From positions 1-62,640 of the forward strand of contig NZ_JAILXP010000002.1 in the NCBI RefSeq assembly GCF_020740895.1: a stretch of DNA of 62,640 nt. The letters are read 5' to 3'. The stretch is from Streptomyces sp. UNOB3_S3. Lineage in GTDB: Bacteria; Actinomycetota; Actinomycetes; Streptomycetales; Streptomycetaceae. The translations under genes were made by a program, and so were the position numbers. Shown here in pieces: positions 60,724-62,640 of this stretch (its first letter is position 1; the number at the start of each line of letters is the position of its first letter). A model generated the notes under the pieces. It was not told the origin of the DNA and searched no databases. It was given only the letters and a program-made list of their open reading frames with translations.

Positions 60724-62530
60724 CTTGACTCTGTCGGTGATCTTGGTGGTTGAGGTCAGGTGCCGAGGGTTCGCCAGGACTTCGAGCGGGAGATCCCGTG
60801 CTGGTCGAGGTAGACCTGGAAAGCGGTCGGCGGTCTCGGCACGGGGGTTTCCTCGGTTGCTGGTTGGCCACTGAGCCGTTCGATGTTCACGGCGATGGCT
60901 GTGAGTACGTGCTGCAGATGGGCTTTGGGCTGTCCTCGGTAGCGGCAGCGGCGCATTCCGTGTCCGTGGGCGAACTCGTTGACGGTGCCCTCGACTCCGG
61001 AGCGGACCGCGTAGCGGGCCTTCCACTCGGGCGTCTGCTGCTCGGCGCGGACGCGCAGCTGCAGGTCGCGGAGTTCTCGCGGAGGAAAGCCCACGTTCCT
61101 GGCCGGGGCACTGGTGCACCGGGGCCGGTCCGGACACGGCTGGCACTGGCTCTTGGCGAACCGGGCCACGATCAGGGGTGCGCCGGCGAGCTCGGAGGTC
61201 GGGTAGGGGCCGTGCCAGCCAGCGCTGACCTGGCCGTTCGGGCAGGTGACCTGCTGGCGGTCGAAGTCGATATGAAAGTCGTCCCGGCCGAAGCCCTCGC
61301 CCAGACGGTGCTGGCGGGTGGGGTTGACCGTCAGCGGTCCGCTGACGGTGACCTGATGTTCGCGTGCGGCTCGTTCCAGGTGGACCAGCGAGGTGTAGCC
61401 GCCGTCGACCAGGTGCTCGGCGGGCAGCAGACCACGCCGCGCCAGCCGAGCGTGGAGGCCGGGCAGCACCTGGGCGTCGCTCGTGGCGGCTGAGGTGGTG
61501 GCCACGTCCGTGATCACGTTGACGCTGCCGGGCGCGCACGTCTCAGTGAGATGGGCGGCGAATCCTTTCCAACGGATGATGTGCCCATGACGGACGTAGC
61601 GAGCGGTGGTGTCGTAGGGGGAGACGATGGCCGAGGAGGAGGGCGGCAGCCCGCCGTCGTCAGCAGTGCGCCAGCGCAGGCGGCCCGCCGCGTCGCGGTA
61701 GTAGTTCTGCACGACGACCTGCCGCAGGGCCTCAGCCTGCGGACCGGGCCGGTGGAGGCGTTCCAGCAGTCGGCAGGCATCGTCGCCGGCGGCGAGGATC
61801 CTGGTCTTGGGCCGGGTGGGGTTCTTGCCCAGCCGGACCGGACGGCCGTAACGGCGCCCCCAGTCCTCGTCCACCAGGCCGATCAGCAGATGCCCGGCTG
61901 TGCGGGCCACCTCCTCCAGAGCGGCACGGACCGCCTCGGTGACCAGTTCCAGCCGGGTCAGGTCGCGCACCGCGGCCAGGACGTGGGTGGAGTCGGTGCG
62001 CTGCGTGGTGCGCTCGCGTACGAGTCCGGCTTCCTTCAAGCGGGCGAGCGCCAGATCGAGGAGCCGGTCGGCGCGGTCATCCTGGACGACGCGTTCGCGG
62101 AAGTCGGCCAGCACGCTGTGGTGGAAGCCGGGATCGTCCAGCTCCATGGCCAGGGCGTACTTGAAATCGATACGGCAGCGGACCGCTTCCGCTGCCTGCC
62201 GGTCCGACAGACCGAGCAGGAACTGCAGCACACAGACAGTGGCCAGCTGAGCGGGCGAAAGACCGGGACGGCCGTCGCGCGGGTACCAGCCGGCGAAGTC
62301 CTCGTCGTGCCACAGCCCGTCCAGCCGGTCCCGCACCCACATTGCCGTCGTACCGTCCGGATTGCTCGCCCGCGCGATCTGCACGGTCAGAGAAGGGACT
62401 TGCTCACCGGAACGGGGACGGAGCGACAACGAGTACCTCGACAGCTGTATCGGCCTGCGGAACAGCCCCGAGCATGCCTGTTGATCACGTCGTAGCGCCG
62501 GGAAACACCAAGATCACCGACAGAGTCAAG
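60724..62530 (-). mobile_element. intact IS1182-family insertion sequence
   Basis: The element is 1807 bp with perfect 25-base terminal inverted repeats (60724-60748 and 62506-62530, beginning CTTGACTCTGTCGG). CTTAA occurs directly outside both ends (60719-60723 and 62531-62535), a target-site duplication. The transposase gene fills nearly the whole element. Perfect ends and an uninterrupted gene indicate a recent insertion. Confidence 0.9.
60756..62429 (-). CDS. IS1182-family transposase
   Basis: This 557-residue DDE transposase has [20 protein letters not shown] near the N-terminus, then [17 protein letters not shown] with the first Asp, [16 protein letters not shown] with the second Asp, [20 protein letters not shown], a Cys-rich zinc-like region, and [20 protein letters not shown] with the catalytic Glu. 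Length is complete. It lies inside the inverted repeats of the IS and moves the element by cut-and-paste. Confidence 0.9.
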   Translation of the reverse strand: MSLRPRSGEQVPSLTVQIARASNPDGTTAMWVRDRLDGLWHDEDFAGWYPRDGRPGLSPAQLATVCVLQFLLGLSDRQAAEAVRCRIDFKYALAMELDDPGFHHSVLADFRERVVQDDRADRLLDLALARLKEAGLVRERTTQRTDSTHVLAAVRDLTRLELVTEAVRAALEEVARTAGHLLIGLVDEDWGRRYGRPVRLGKNPTRPKTRILAAGDDACRLLERLHRPGPQAEALRQVVVQNYYRDAAGRLRWRTADDGGLPPSSSAIVSPYDTTARYVRHGHIIRWKGFAAHLTETCAPGSVNVITDVATTSAATSDAQVLPGLHARLARRGLLPAEHLVDGGYTSLVHLERAAREHQVTVSGPLTVNPTRQHRLGEGFGRDDFHIDFDRQQVTCPNGQVSAGWHGPYPTSELAGAPLIVARFAKSQCQPCPDRPRCTSAPARNVGFPPRELRDLQLRVRAEQQTPEWKARYAVRSGVEGTVNEFAHGHGMRRCRYRGQPKAHLQHVLTAIAVNIERLSGQPATEETPVPRPPTAFQVYLDQHGISRSKSWRTLGT

Positions 62531-62640
62531 CTTAACGGCAGTCGGCCTCCGAACCGGTCGCGAACGTCACAGGCGCCTTCTGACGACCGCCCCAGGTGCG
62601 CCGCGTTAGGGCCCGGGGCTGGGGAGAGACCACAAGGTTC

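Noticed and set aside
1-62640. tRNA, rRNA and replication origin
   Set aside because: No cloverleaf ends, rRNA segments, DnaA-box clusters or telomere-like palindrome series were recognised by eye.

Overview
This window is about 70% G+C, with strong third-position GC bias, GTG/TTG starts, ATGA/GTGA stop-start overlaps and Streptomyces-type families (SAV_5884-type graspetide maturases, Tap-like, RacO/RacP-like, DUF5958, DUF2867, DUF4360). It most likely comes from an arm or accessory region of a Streptomyces genome. No rRNA, tRNA or core replication gene was seen. Insertion sequences, truncated genes and single-base frameshifts are frequent, as expected in a subtelomeric arm, although some frameshifts may be residual assembly errors.

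Layout. 1-1.9 kb: the end of a graspetide (ATP-grasp RiPP) cluster with its PIMT-like methyltransferase. 2.2-3.8 kb: two paralogous putative zinc-binding proteins. 3.9-6.3 kb (minus): a three-gene operon of a small XRE regulator, a Tap-like telomere-associated protein and a small HTH protein in the position of the terminal protein Tpg. 6.4-12.2 kb: small hypothetical genes, a frameshifted membrane gene, a DUF11-like gene, an SH3-like protein, an IS5-type element and a RacO/RacP-like pair with a broken racO. 12.4-13.7 kb: a Nudix gene truncated against a secreted hydrolase remnant, then an ArsR-like regulator with a clear operator. 14-21.5 kb: a redox locus with a catalase-like/animal-type haem dioxygenase fusion, a nitroreductase-like protein, a TPP enzyme and a decayed catalase-LodA remnant. 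21.5-29.7 kb: a serine hydrolase, IS remnants, an HD-domain alarmone-hydrolase-like gene, a Fic/DUF5958 operon, a lipoprotein, an HTTM-like membrane gene pair and gpsA.

30.6-39.8 kb: a long plus-strand run of tightly coupled genes encoding three Nudix proteins, an ABC exporter, an MFS transporter, a HemC-like porphobilinogen deaminase, a MazG-like protein, two HIT proteins, a HAD protein and a P-loop kinase. I recognise no described pathway for this combination. It is cut at its 3' end by an IS5-type element; beyond the IS lie a damaged leucine-carboxyl-type methyltransferase and an EgtD-like methyltransferase that may once have belonged to it.

43-50.7 kb: a vWA-domain protein, one isolated type I-E-like CRISPR repeat, hypothetical genes, a broken quinone oxidoreductase/TetR pair, and a TetR/DUF2867 divergent pair with two palindromic operators. 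50.8-55.1 kb: a ketone-body-type locus (3-hydroxybutyrate dehydrogenase, GAF/PucR regulator, MHS-family permease). 55.2-62.6 kb: a macrodomain remnant, a DUF4360 secreted protein, IS5 and IS630 remnants, a 5'-truncated helicase-nuclease, a membrane-anchored hypothetical protein and an intact IS1182-family element with perfect 25-bp inverted repeats and a CTTAA target duplication.

The strongest candidates for undescribed biology are the divergent tap/tpg-like operon, the catalase-dioxygenase fusion and the HemC/Nudix/HIT/exporter operon.
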